A DNA stretch of 46,575 nucleotides from Deltaproteobacteria bacterium (GTDB taxonomy: Bacteria > Myxococcota > UBA727 > VGSZ01), in NCBI GenBank assembly GCA_016874845.1, contig VGSZ01000011.1, positions 1 to 46,575 of the forward strand. The letters run 5' to 3'. A program made the translations under genes and the position numbers. Numbering within the stretch: the first letter of the stretch is position 1; every line of letters begins with the position of its first letter. The notes beneath the pieces were generated by a model. The model saw only the letters and a list, made by a program, of their open reading frames with translations. It was not told the DNA's origin and searched no databases. Below are positions 1 through 9,158 of the stretch, one piece after another.

Positions 1-186
1 AGGGTGCCCGAGCACCGCGGCCACGCGCGCGATCAAGTCGACGACAACCTGACCGTCGACCCGCGCCACGGCCTTGAAGCGAAAGGTGCATGGGTAGTCG
101 ACGAGCTCGTGCAGCGGGCGCTTCTGAGCGTCGGCGACCGCGCCGAGTGACCAACCCATCCACGGACCCACTTTGTCGTCGCCCAT
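1..186 (-). CDS. DUF493 (YbeD-like) protein, 5' part only
   Basis: A leftward frame from ATG at 184-186 stays open to the window edge, giving 62 codons; the C-terminal part lies outside. The segment HELVDYPCTFRFKAV, followed by a short amphipathic helix (VVVDLIARVAAVLG), matches the start of the DUF493/YbeD fold, where a Leu-x-(F/Y)-Pro-x-x-(F/Y)-x-(F/Y)-K core leads into the first helix. YbeD-type proteins are small (about 90 residues), ACT-like and of unsettled function. The gene lies 76 bp downstream of the MNIO partner gene on the same strand, so it may be the third gene of that operon. No convincing Shine-Dalgarno precedes the ATG, and a GTG further upstream in frame is possible. Family call from sequence; role unknown. 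Confidence 0.6.
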   Translation of the reverse strand, partial: MGDDKVGPWMGWSLGAVADAQKRPLHELVDYPCTFRFKAVARVDGQVVVDLIARVAAVLGHP

Positions 187-262
187 GAGGTCATTGTACG
201 GACCTCGCACGCGGAGCAACAGCACACACGGCCCCACACGCGAACGCTGAGCGCTGGCGTCG

Positions 263-1030
263 TCAGCCGCGACGCAACAGCCCGTCGGCGACAAGGTCCG
301 CGAGCAGCGCATCGGCCTCGGCGTCGTCGTCGCAGCCCTCGGCGCACGCGACGGCACGGAACGCCGCGAGGTCGACGCCGTCCTCGAGCCTATGCAGCAG
401 CCGCGCCAGCGCCGCGGTGCAAGGGCCGACGGCGGGGTTCGCGGCGTCCCCGGTGACGAGCACCCCCGCCGCTTCGGCGTCGTCGAAGGCGGGCCACGCG
501 ATGCGACGCCCCGCGCCGATCGCGGCGACGGCGTCGTCGCCGAGGCTCTGCCTCGCCGCGGTCCATTGCGCGAGCGCCCCGTCGGGCACGAGAGCAGCCG
601 CGACGTGGGGAGCCACGACGATGTCACCGACGTCGACGTGCCGGCGGCGGCGGGCGCGGCCCACGGCGCCCTCGATTCGGGCGGGGGCGCTGTCAAGGAA
701 GTCGGCGGCGCCCACGACCAGCGGTGCGCGGCCGACGATTACATCCACAAAAGCATCGGCGCGAAAGAACGACAGCAGCCTCGGCACGCCGGCGACCGCG
801 ATGGCGACGGGCAGCTCCGCGACGATCACGGCGGCCGCGCGCGCGGCCCGCTCGGGATCGGCGCGAAACGCGCGGCGGTCGACGGCGCGCAGCATCGCCT
901 TCTCGGCCCCGGTCAGCCCGAGCACGTCGCCGTCGAGGATCCGCGTCGCCCAGCCGCCGTCGAAGTGCAGCAGCAGCGCGGCGCGCTCGACGCGGCGGAA
1001 GTCCACGGCCCTCGCAGACGACGGCTTCAC
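263..1030 (-). CDS. MNIO (DUF692)-associated partner protein, putative leader-peptide recognition
   Basis: This 255-residue protein starts with GTG at 1028-1030, which overlaps the TGA of the MNIO gene by 4 bases (GTGA), so the two are probably translationally coupled. The N-terminal third (LTGAEKAMLRAVDRRAFRAD, then an Arg/Ala helix ending in ELP) has the L-T-x-x-E-x-x-x-L-x-x-(I/V)-D pattern I associate with partner subunits of MNIO enzymes. In characterised systems such partners bind the precursor peptide and present it to the iron enzyme. The C-terminus (ADALLADLVADGLLRRG) looks like a short winged-helix end, preceded by a Cys pair (CAEGC). No signal peptide or membrane segment is seen, so it should be cytoplasmic. 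The coupling is seen directly; the family call is from pattern memory and the peptide-binding role is inferred. Confidence 0.55.
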   Translation of the reverse strand: MKPSSARAVDFRRVERAALLLHFDGGWATRILDGDVLGLTGAEKAMLRAVDRRAFRADPERAARAAAVIVAELPVAIAVAGVPRLLSFFRADAFVDVIVGRAPLVVGAADFLDSAPARIEGAVGRARRRRHVDVGDIVVAPHVAAALVPDGALAQWTAARQSLGDDAVAAIGAGRRIAWPAFDDAEAAGVLVTGDAANPAVGPCTAALARLLHRLEDGVDLAAFRAVACAEGCDDDAEADALLADLVADGLLRRG

Positions 1031-1956
1031 CAGCGCCGCCCGGCGAGGGTCGCCTCGATGCGGTCGAAGCCCGCGTCGACGCTGTCATTGGGGTTGCGCT
1101 CACACTCGAAGATCACGGCCTTCAGGTTCGACGCCCCCTGCACGACCCGCTCGAGGATCCGCCACGTTGCGTCGAGCACGGCGGTGCCGTGGCTGTCTTC
1201 GACGTACGAGAAGCCGTCGGATGTCTGGCGCCGCTCGCCGCCGGCGACGTGGATCTCGACGACGCGCTCGAGTGGAAAGGCGTCGAGCCCGTCGAGCGCG
1301 TCGCGCCCGGTGACGTGCTGGTACATGGCGAGGTGGGCGACGTCGAGCAGCAGCCCGGTGTCGGCGCGCTCGGCGACGCGGGCGAAGAAGTCGAGCAGGT
1401 GCAGGTCGCCGACGAACGCCGCGCCGGGCGGGTTCTCGGGCAGCACCTCGCGGCCGGTGGCCTCGCGCAGCCTCGCGACGCCGCGGGCCAGCGCGGAGGC
1501 GGCGTCGTCGACGAGGATCGGCGGCAGCAGCAGCATGTGGCCGCGATCGCGCCGACCGAAGTGCCACGCGCCGGCGTCGCCGCATACCCACGCCGGCCGG
1601 CTGGCGGCGACGAGCGCATTCACGCCGGCGAGCCACTCGTCGTCGAAGTCGTCAGCGTCGTGCAGGTTGACGTCCAGGAAGTGGTACGTCGTCGGGCGCC
1701 CCTGAGCGATCCACCGGCGGGCGTCGTCGTCGAGCCCCTTTTCCAGCTCGACGCCGAGTTCGAGGAACGCGGCGCGCGACGGGTGTGACGCGGCGAGGGC
1801 GAAGACGTCGAGCGCCCCGGGCGCGCGCGCGGCGCCGAACTCGGTGGAGACGCCGACGCCAAGGTGGGGCAGGTCGTGCACGCGGCGCGAGAACGGCGGC
1901 ATGGGGCAGGTGTGGCGCAGCGGAGCGTCGACGACAACGGCGGCGGCGTGGCGCAC
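1027..1956 (-). CDS. DUF692/MNIO-family multinuclear iron oxidative enzyme, locus 1
   Basis: The 309-residue product has the ordered signature of the DUF692 TIM-barrel family: GVGVSTEF near the start, PENPPG mid-protein, LLLDVAHLAMY, EIHVAGG and a late DSHGT. In the family these strands supply the His, Asp, Glu and Asn ligands of a two- or three-iron centre that oxidises Cys or other residues in ribosomally made peptides (MbnB, TglH, BufB). Two family positions are altered: AHL replaces the usual NN(V/I) after LLLDV, and ENPPG replaces EN(I/P)S. This points to a subfamily different from the second MNIO gene at 44840-45802. The longest frame begins with GTG at 1956; ATG at 1900-1902 (MPPFSRRVHDLP) would remove 18 poorly ordered residues and may be the real start, though neither has a clear ribosome-binding site. 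It heads the operon MNIO-partner-DUF493, divergent from prs. No precursor peptide is visible nearby. Confidence 0.8.
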   Translation of the reverse strand: MRHAAAVVVDAPLRHTCPMPPFSRRVHDLPHLGVGVSTEFGAARAPGALDVFALAASHPSRAAFLELGVELEKGLDDDARRWIAQGRPTTYHFLDVNLHDADDFDDEWLAGVNALVAASRPAWVCGDAGAWHFGRRDRGHMLLLPPILVDDAASALARGVARLREATGREVLPENPPGAAFVGDLHLLDFFARVAERADTGLLLDVAHLAMYQHVTGRDALDGLDAFPLERVVEIHVAGGERRQTSDGFSYVEDSHGTAVLDATWRILERVVQGASNLKAVIFECERNPNDSVDAGFDRIEATLAGRRW

Positions 1957-2068
1957 CGACGCGGCGTGACGCCCGGGCGGCGGCGGCGCGTGCTGGGTTC
2001 TTTACAGCAACGGGCCCGGTCGCGCAGAGTCCGCGCGACTGCGCTCGATCCCGACGACGGAGCCCACC

Positions 2069-3025
2069 ATGAGCAGCGAAGAGATCAAGATCTTCACCGG
2101 CAACTCGAACCGGTCGCTGGCCGAGGCGGTGAGCCGCGTGCTCGAGCAGCCGCTGGGCCGCAGCCGGGTGTCGCGCTTCTCCGACGGCGAGATCCAGGTC
2201 GAGATCGACGAGAGCGTGCGAGGCCAGCACACCTTCGTGCTGCAGTCGACGTCACCGCCGGCGAACGAGCACCTGATGGAGATGCTCATCATGATCGACG
2301 CGCTGAAGCGCGCGTCGGCCGAAGAGATCACCGCGGTCATCCCGTACTACGGCTACGCCCGACAGGACCGGAAGGTCGCGCCGCGCGCGCCCATCACCGC
2401 CAAGCTCGTCGCCGACCTGTTGTCGACGGCGGGGGCCACCCGCGTGATCTCGATGGAGCTGCACGCCGGTCAGATCCAGGGCTTCTTCAACGTTCCCTTC
2501 GACCACCTGTACTCGATGCCGGTGATGCTCACCGACATCAAGGACCGCTTCAAGCTCAACGACGAGCCGAACGACCTGGTGATCGTCGCTCCCGACGCCG
2601 GCGGCGTCGAGCGCGCCCGCGCCTACGCCAAGCGGCTGCACGCGAGCCTGGCGATCATCGACAAGCGCCGCACCGGCCCCAACGTCGCCGAGGTCATGAA
2701 CATCATCGGCGACGTCGACGGCAAGCGCGCGATCATCATCGACGATATGGTCGATACGGCCGGCACTCTGGCGCAGGCCGCACGCGCTGTCGTCGCCTCC
2801 GGCGCCCGCGACGTCTGGGCCTACGCGACCCACGCGGTGCTGTCGGGACCGGCGCTCGAGCGCATCTCGGGCTCGCCGCTCAAGGAGCTTGTTGTCACCG
2901 ACACCATCGCGCCCCGGCCCGAGGCCGAAGGGTCGCGCATCCGCGCGCTGTCGGTGGCGCCCCTCGTCGCCGAGGCCATCAAGCGCGTGCATACTGGCGA
3001 GTCGATCTCGACGCTGTTCAGCTGA
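2069..3025 (+). CDS. prs: Ribose-phosphate pyrophosphokinase (PRPP synthetase)
   Basis: Makes PRPP from ribose 5-phosphate and ATP for purine, pyrimidine, His, Trp and NAD synthesis in the cytosol. At 318 residues it has the standard class I length. Visible signatures include the N-terminal IKIFTGNSNRSLAEAV, the YYGYARQDRK flexible-loop motif near residue 95, VAPDAGGVERA (ribose-phosphate region) and the PRPP-binding loop IIIDDMVDTAGT at about residues 222-233. The C-terminus ends in HTGESISTLF, as in other Prs proteins. The ATG at 2069 follows GACGGAGCCCACC, with GGAG 6 bases upstream. It is divergent from the MNIO operon and convergent with the gene ending at 3133, with a perfect hairpin between them. 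Nothing unusual is seen. Confidence 0.98.
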   Translation: MSSEEIKIFTGNSNRSLAEAVSRVLEQPLGRSRVSRFSDGEIQVEIDESVRGQHTFVLQSTSPPANEHLMEMLIMIDALKRASAEEITAVIPYYGYARQDRKVAPRAPITAKLVADLLSTAGATRVISMELHAGQIQGFFNVPFDHLYSMPVMLTDIKDRFKLNDEPNDLVIVAPDAGGVERARAYAKRLHASLAIIDKRRTGPNVAEVMNIIGDVDGKRAIIIDDMVDTAGTLAQAARAVVASGARDVWAYATHAVLSGPALERISGSPLKELVVTDTIAPRPEAEGSRIRALSVAPLVAEAIKRVHTGESISTLFS

Positions 3026-3095
3026 TCGCGCGCCACGACCGCCCCGCAGACGAGGCGCGCCACCGGGGAGGGGGCGCGTCTTGTCTGGTCCATGT

Positions 3096-3132
3096 CCTCA
3101 GTCGACGACGGCGACGACGGCGTCGACTGAGG
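3096..3132. terminator. Bidirectional hairpin between convergent prs and the 3133-3945 gene
   Basis: Arm 3096-3107 (CCTCAGTCGACG) pairs perfectly with 3121-3132 over 12 bp around a 13-base loop. It fills the gap between two convergent genes and abuts the stop codon at 3133. No T-run follows on either side, so intrinsic termination is inferred from position and stem strength only. Confidence 0.55.
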
Positions 3133-3945
3133 TCAATCGAACGCGAAGTAGTCGCGCTCGTCGACCTCGTACATGTAGACGGACTCAGCGGCTTGCAAGA
3201 ACGCCCGTGACAGCGGCCCGGAGAGCTCGCCGACGGCCTTGCCTGCCCCGCCGGCCTTGAGCTCGTCGTACTTGCCGCGCGCACCCTTGCCAAGGAACCG
3301 CTGCGCGGCCTGGTTCAGGTCGTCGGGAGCGCGACCCTGCGCGTCCCGGACGATGACGCGGGTGATCTTGACGTCCTTGTCGGTGGTGAAGGCGACCTCG
3401 TGCTTGCCGTCGCGGAAGCCGTCGAGGTTGGCAAAGACGACGTAGCCGACCTTCTTGTCGCGCTTCAGCTTGTCACGCTTCTTGGGCTCTTTCGCCGAGA
3501 CGAACTGCTTGCGGTCCTTGTCGGCGTCCTCGCCGTCCAGCGCGTAGGCGACGAAGACGCGGCGGCTCGTCACCACGTCGTCGCTCTTGATGCGCGCCTG
3601 CTCGGTCAGGCGCTTCTCGGCGTTGTCGTCGAGCTTCGTCTCGGCGACGTAGACGTGCGTGGCTTCGGGCACGAGATCGCGCAGGTCGGAGTTCGCCGCG
3701 CGCAGCACGGCGAGCACGTCCCACTGGTCGAGGACGTTGTCACTGTCGACGGTGGGGAACCCGTCCTTGCCGCTGGCGAGCAGCTTCAGGATCGTCTCGT
3801 CGGAGTAGCGGTTGATCCAGGCGCCATCGACGCGCACGACGCCGCCGGCCTCCTTCAGCAGGGCCTGACCGTGGTCGAGGTCGCCGAGCGCGGGCGTCTG
3901 GGTCGCGAATGACAGGAAGAGGGGGACTGCGATGGTTGAGAGCAT
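3133..3945 (-). CDS. Exported cytochrome-c-like protein lacking a haem-binding motif
   Basis: The 270-residue product begins with a short hydrophobic export signal (MLSTIAVPLFLSFATQTPALG). Residues about 22-85 read like a class I cytochrome c: GQALLKEAGG, then NRYSDETILKLLASGKDGFP and a final DQWDVLAVLRA helix, comparable to the ...SDExLxxxIxxGKxxMP...DLxxYLR layout of small c-type cytochromes. No CxxCH is present; the whole protein contains no cysteine. The remaining 180 residues (charged, Lys/Asp-rich, KEPKKRDKLKRDKK near the middle) are unknown to me. It is the last gene of a three-gene operon, 3 bases after the Lys-rich-repeat gene. The cytochrome resemblance is a family-level impression; haem loss is a direct reading. 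Confidence 0.6.
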   Translation of the reverse strand: MLSTIAVPLFLSFATQTPALGDLDHGQALLKEAGGVVRVDGAWINRYSDETILKLLASGKDGFPTVDSDNVLDQWDVLAVLRAANSDLRDLVPEATHVYVAETKLDDNAEKRLTEQARIKSDDVVTSRRVFVAYALDGEDADKDRKQFVSAKEPKKRDKLKRDKKVGYVVFANLDGFRDGKHEVAFTTDKDVKITRVIVRDAQGRAPDDLNQAAQRFLGKGARGKYDELKAGGAGKAVGELSGPLSRAFLQAAESVYMYEVDERDYFAFD

Positions 3946-3948
3946 GGT

Positions 3949-4956
3949 TTAGCCTCCCTTGGCGTCGGCGGCCTGCGCGCGCTTGTCTTCGTCGTCGAAG
4001 TCGGGCGGCGGCCAAGCGCCGACGTGGACCGGAAACGAGACGTCGAGCGTCCGATCGCCGACGTCGCCGGTCAGCTGCACCTGCAGCACGCCATCCTTCG
4101 GTGGCGTCATATGAAAGCCGTACAGGCCCGGCGCGCCGAGCGAGTGCACCGCGTAGCGCTTCTTGCCATCTTTCTTGCCGCTCGGCTCGACCACTGTCGC
4201 GACCAGCTTCAGGTTCTTCAGCGGTTCACGGTTGCCAAACTTCGGGTCGGCGACGTCGAGCTTGCGGCCAATATCGAAGCGCACCTCGACGAGCGCACCC
4301 TTCTGCACCGCGCCCGGCTCGAGCGCGACGCCGACGCGATAGGCTCCCTCCTCGCGGACCAGCGGCCGCACACGCCGGGCCGAGGCGAGACGCTGATCGC
4401 GGGTCTCGGCCCGGCGCTTCTCGGCGTTGGCCTTCTTCTCCTCAGCGAGGCGGGCCTTTTCGGCCTCTTTCTTTGCCTCCTGGGCGGCGACGGCGTCCTC
4501 AGCCTTGCGGCGGGCGTCGTCCTCGGCGGCGCGCTTCTTCTTCTCTTCGGCAGTCTCTTCAAGGACGTCGTCGGGGCTCGCCTTGCGGCCCTTCGACTTC
4601 CCGTCGCCCTTCGACTTCTCGTCGCCCTTCGACTTCTCGTCGCCCTTCGACTGCTCGTCGCCCTTCGACTTCTCGTCGCCCTTCGACTTCTCGTCGCCCT
4701 TCGACTTCTCGTCGGACTTCTTCTTGTCGTCGGACTTCTTCTGGTCGTCGGACTTCTTCTTGTCGTCGGACTTCTTCTTGTCGTCGGACTTCTTCTTGTC
4801 ATCGGCCTCGGGGGCGTCGGCGTCGGCGTCGGCATCGTCCTCGTCATCGACGCCGGCGACGCTCCGTTGCGCGGCGAGCGGCGGTGACGTGGTCAGCACG
4901 AGTCCGGTGGCCGCGAGGGCGGCAAGAAACGACAGCGGGCGGGGTCGACGCAGCAT
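3949..4956 (-). CDS. Exported protein with Lys-rich hexapeptide repeats and a C-terminal beta-sandwich-like domain
   Basis: I start the gene at ATG 4954-4956 because GAGG lies 6 bases upstream and the protein then opens with a clear signal peptide (MLRRPRPLSFLAALAATGLV, ending near PPLAAQ); a GTG at 4999-5001 would add 15 residues and overlap the upstream gene. After an acidic stretch comes a block of about 12 hexapeptides, first (K/Q)KKSD(D/E), then (K/Q)SKGDE (about residues 52-122), then a charged helical segment (EEKKKRAAEDDARRKAEDAV...). The last 140 residues look like an extracytoplasmic beta-domain of YtkA/FixH flavour (GLYGFHMTPPKDGVLQVQLTG, FPVHVGAWPPPDFDDED). It is the middle gene of the DsbA-like operon. 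Function unknown; a periplasmic partner of the cytochrome-like protein is an inference from position. Confidence 0.65.
   Translation of the reverse strand: MLRRPRPLSFLAALAATGLVLTTSPPLAAQRSVAGVDDEDDADADADAPEADDKKKSDDKKKSDDKKKSDDQKKSDDKKKSDEKSKGDEKSKGDEKSKGDEQSKGDEKSKGDEKSKGDGKSKGRKASPDDVLEETAEEKKKRAAEDDARRKAEDAVAAQEAKKEAEKARLAEEKKANAEKRRAETRDQRLASARRVRPLVREEGAYRVGVALEPGAVQKGALVEVRFDIGRKLDVADPKFGNREPLKNLKLVATVVEPSGKKDGKKRYAVHSLGAPGLYGFHMTPPKDGVLQVQLTGDVGDRTLDVSFPVHVGAWPPPDFDDEDKRAQAADAKGG
4591..4800. repeat. 18-bp tandem repeats encoding the Lys-rich hexapeptides
   Basis: Two related 18-bp unit families sit back to back: CCCTTCGACTTCTCGTCG-type units on the left and GACTTCTTCTTGTCGTCG-type units on the right, about 12 in all with single-base differences. 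All are multiples of three, so copy-number change would keep the reading frame of the 3949-4956 gene. Confidence 0.85.
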
Positions 4957-4991
4957 CGGGTCCTCGACGTTCAGGGGCGACAACGGAGAGG

Positions 4992-5837
4992 TCACTGACA
5001 CGTGGACGTCGCACGGGCGGCGTCCATTCGCAGGCGCAGCTCGAAGCCGTCGATCGACCGGTACAGGTGATATGGCCGGCCCTCGACCAGAAAGGCCGGC
5101 GTGGCCGCGAAGCCGAAGCCGACGGCCTCGGCGCGGGCGTCGTCGACCTTCTTGTCGAGCGCGGGATCAACGAGGTCCTTCTTGAAACGCTCGACGTCCA
5201 GACCGACAGCCTTGGCGTGCCCGAGCAGCAGGTCGTCGGTCAGGAACTCCTGCGTAGCGAAGATCGCGTCGTGCATCGGCCAGAACTTGCCCTGCCGACC
5301 GGCGGCCTCGGCGGCGATCGCGGCCTTCTTCGCCATCGTGTGGAACGACAGGGGCATGTGCTTGAAGACGACCTGCACCTCAGGATGCTTCTTGACGAGC
5401 TCCTCGACGACCGCGGCGGCAGCCTTGCAATGCCCGCACTCGAAATCGGCGTACTCGACGATGGTCACCTTCGGCTTCTTTGAACCCTTGGTGGCGTAGC
5501 CGTCGGTCGCCGGTTTCCAAGGCGTCGCAAGAAAGCCTCCCGTCAGCTCGCGGGCGACGGCCTCGGCGAGGTCGTCGGTGGGCACGCCGTCGCCGATCGT
5601 GTCGACGAGGTACTGACCAAGGATCACGGCCGGTCGGCACTTCGTGCCCGCCTGCAAGCACTGTCCAAACGTCCGCGGGCAGTCGCACGGGCAGACCTCG
5701 TCGGCGAGGACCTTGTCGAACGCCGCCCGTTGCGCGGGGTCGAGGCTGGCGGCGTCGATGGCGAGGGCCGGCTGGGCGCGACCGGCGGCGGCCACCAGGT
5801 CGAGCACGACGGCGAGCACGAGGACGAGCGAACGCAT
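4992..5837 (-). CDS. Exported DsbA-like thioredoxin-fold protein with an N-terminal Cys cluster
   Basis: The start is ATG 5835-5837, which gives an immediate signal peptide (MRSLVLVLAVVLDLVAAAGR, cleavage near AQPALA); the frame continues further upstream without protein-like sequence. The 281-residue product has a small N-terminal module with five cysteines (C49, C51, C53, C60, C67; CPCDCPRTFGQC) and then a DsbA/DSBA-like thioredoxin domain with FECGHC at about 133-137, VVFKHMPLSFH and a late TPAFLVEG carrying the cis-Pro. DsbA-family proteins with a CxxC exchange disulfides in the periplasm. The Cys cluster may be a second redox or metal site. First gene of the operon with the Lys-rich and cytochrome-like proteins; divergent from the diguanylate cyclase. 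Confidence 0.85.
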   Translation of the reverse strand: MRSLVLVLAVVLDLVAAAGRAQPALAIDAASLDPAQRAAFDKVLADEVCPCDCPRTFGQCLQAGTKCRPAVILGQYLVDTIGDGVPTDDLAEAVARELTGGFLATPWKPATDGYATKGSKKPKVTIVEYADFECGHCKAAAAVVEELVKKHPEVQVVFKHMPLSFHTMAKKAAIAAEAAGRQGKFWPMHDAIFATQEFLTDDLLLGHAKAVGLDVERFKKDLVDPALDKKVDDARAEAVGFGFAATPAFLVEGRPYHLYRSIDGFELRLRMDAARATSTCQ

Positions 5838-5944
5838 GAGAGACGCATAGCAGGTTCCCCGATGACGTCGAGCGCCCTGCCCCCGCCGACCGTCTGCCCG
5901 ACACCGCCGCCCCTGGCCCGCTTTGTAATGCCGTTGTGGAGTTC

Positions 5945-5974
5945 TTGCCTCGCCAGCCGCCCTCCCACTACCAT
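5945..5974 (+). promoter_or_regulatory. Candidate sigma-70-type promoter of the FHA-GGDEF gene
   Basis: TTGCCT (5945-5950) and TACCAT (5969-5974) are 18 bases apart, each with 4 of 6 consensus matches. The predicted start would leave a leader of about 15 bases containing the GGAG ribosome-binding site before ATG 5997. Weak because such matches arise by chance. Confidence 0.3.
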
Positions 5975-5996
5975 CGCGAATGGATGGAGTTTGAAG

Positions 5997-6920
5997 ATGG
6001 CGAAGAGTGAGTTCGGCGACGACGTCGAGAAGACGACGATCCTCGGTCTGAAGGAGCTGGAGCTCCTGTCGCCGCAGAACGCCCATCGGTCAGCCTACCT
6101 CATCGTCATCAACGGCCGTGCTGTCGGCAAGATGTTCAAGCTGTCGGGGACGCAGCTGGTGGTCGGGCGGTCGCCGCAAAACGAGATCCTCGTCGACGAC
6201 GAGGGCGTATCGCGTCAGCATGCTCGCGTCGAGCGTACGCTCGAGGGCTGGTGCATCGTCGACAACAACTCGACCAACGGGGTGTTCGTCAACGGCACCC
6301 GCGTCGTCGAGCACAGGCTCGAAGACGGCGAGAAGATCCAGCTGGGAAGCTCGGCGATCCTGAAGTTCTCGTACCAGGATGAGGTCGAGGAGCGGGCGCA
6401 GAAGCAGCTGTACGAGAGCGCCACACGCGACGGGCTGACGACCTGCTTCAACAAGAAGTACTTCGCCGATCAGCTGAAGACCGAATTCGCCTTCTACTAC
6501 CGGCATCAGGACCCGCTGAGCCTGAGCCTGTTCGACATCGACTTCTTCAAGAAGCTCAACGACGGCTACGGCCATCAGGCCGGTGACTACGTCCTGAAGA
6601 ACCTCGCCGGGATCGTGCAGAGCGCGCTGCGCACCGAGGACGTTCTCGCCCGCTACGGCGGCGAGGAATTCGGGATCATCTTCAAGTCCACCGACAGCGA
6701 CCGCGCCTTCGCCGTCATGGAGCGGGTGCGCCGAAAGGTCGAGTCCTACGAGTTCCTGTACGAGAGTAAGCGCCTGCCAGTCACGGTCTCGATCGGCATC
6801 GCGACCTTGAAGAAGCAGAACTACGCGACGCCCAAGCTGCTCGTGAAGGCCGCCGACGATTACCTGTACAAGGCCAAGGGCAATGGTCGGAACCGCACCG
6901 AGTCCGACCTGCTCGGTTGA
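5997..6920 (+). CDS. FHA-GGDEF diguanylate cyclase
   Basis: ATG 5997 follows GGAG by 8 bases and gives 307 residues. An FHA domain occupies about residues 45-115 (VVGRSPQNEILV, SRQHARVE, NNSTNGVFVNG), so it should bind phospho-threonine peptides. A GGDEF domain follows, with the active-site loop GGEEF at about residue 221 and DIDFFKKLND upstream. The product-inhibition I-site RxxD is present as RTED exactly five residues before GGEEF, so the enzyme looks both active and feedback-controlled. FHA-GGDEF proteins are known from predatory and social delta-proteobacteria, where phosphorylation signals are thought to steer c-di-GMP output. No membrane segment, hence cytoplasmic. The metallopeptidase gene follows 66 bp later on the same strand. 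Confidence 0.95.
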   Translation: MAKSEFGDDVEKTTILGLKELELLSPQNAHRSAYLIVINGRAVGKMFKLSGTQLVVGRSPQNEILVDDEGVSRQHARVERTLEGWCIVDNNSTNGVFVNGTRVVEHRLEDGEKIQLGSSAILKFSYQDEVEERAQKQLYESATRDGLTTCFNKKYFADQLKTEFAFYYRHQDPLSLSLFDIDFFKKLNDGYGHQAGDYVLKNLAGIVQSALRTEDVLARYGGEEFGIIFKSTDSDRAFAVMERVRRKVESYEFLYESKRLPVTVSIGIATLKKQNYATPKLLVKAADDYLYKAKGNGRNRTESDLLG

Positions 6921-6986
6921 CGCGCGCGCGTTGACTCCGGAGCGAGCCGGCTTCCCGTCGGGCGCAGCGGCTTCTATGGACGCTGG

Positions 6987-9158
<2,172 letters not shown>

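Noticed and set aside
3909-5483. A 524-codon + strand open frame opposite the Lys-rich and DsbA-like genes
   Set aside because: It is the antisense of the repeats (Arg/Ser/Pro-rich RRPST units) and has no domain; the minus strand has signal peptides and a CGHC thioredoxin site.
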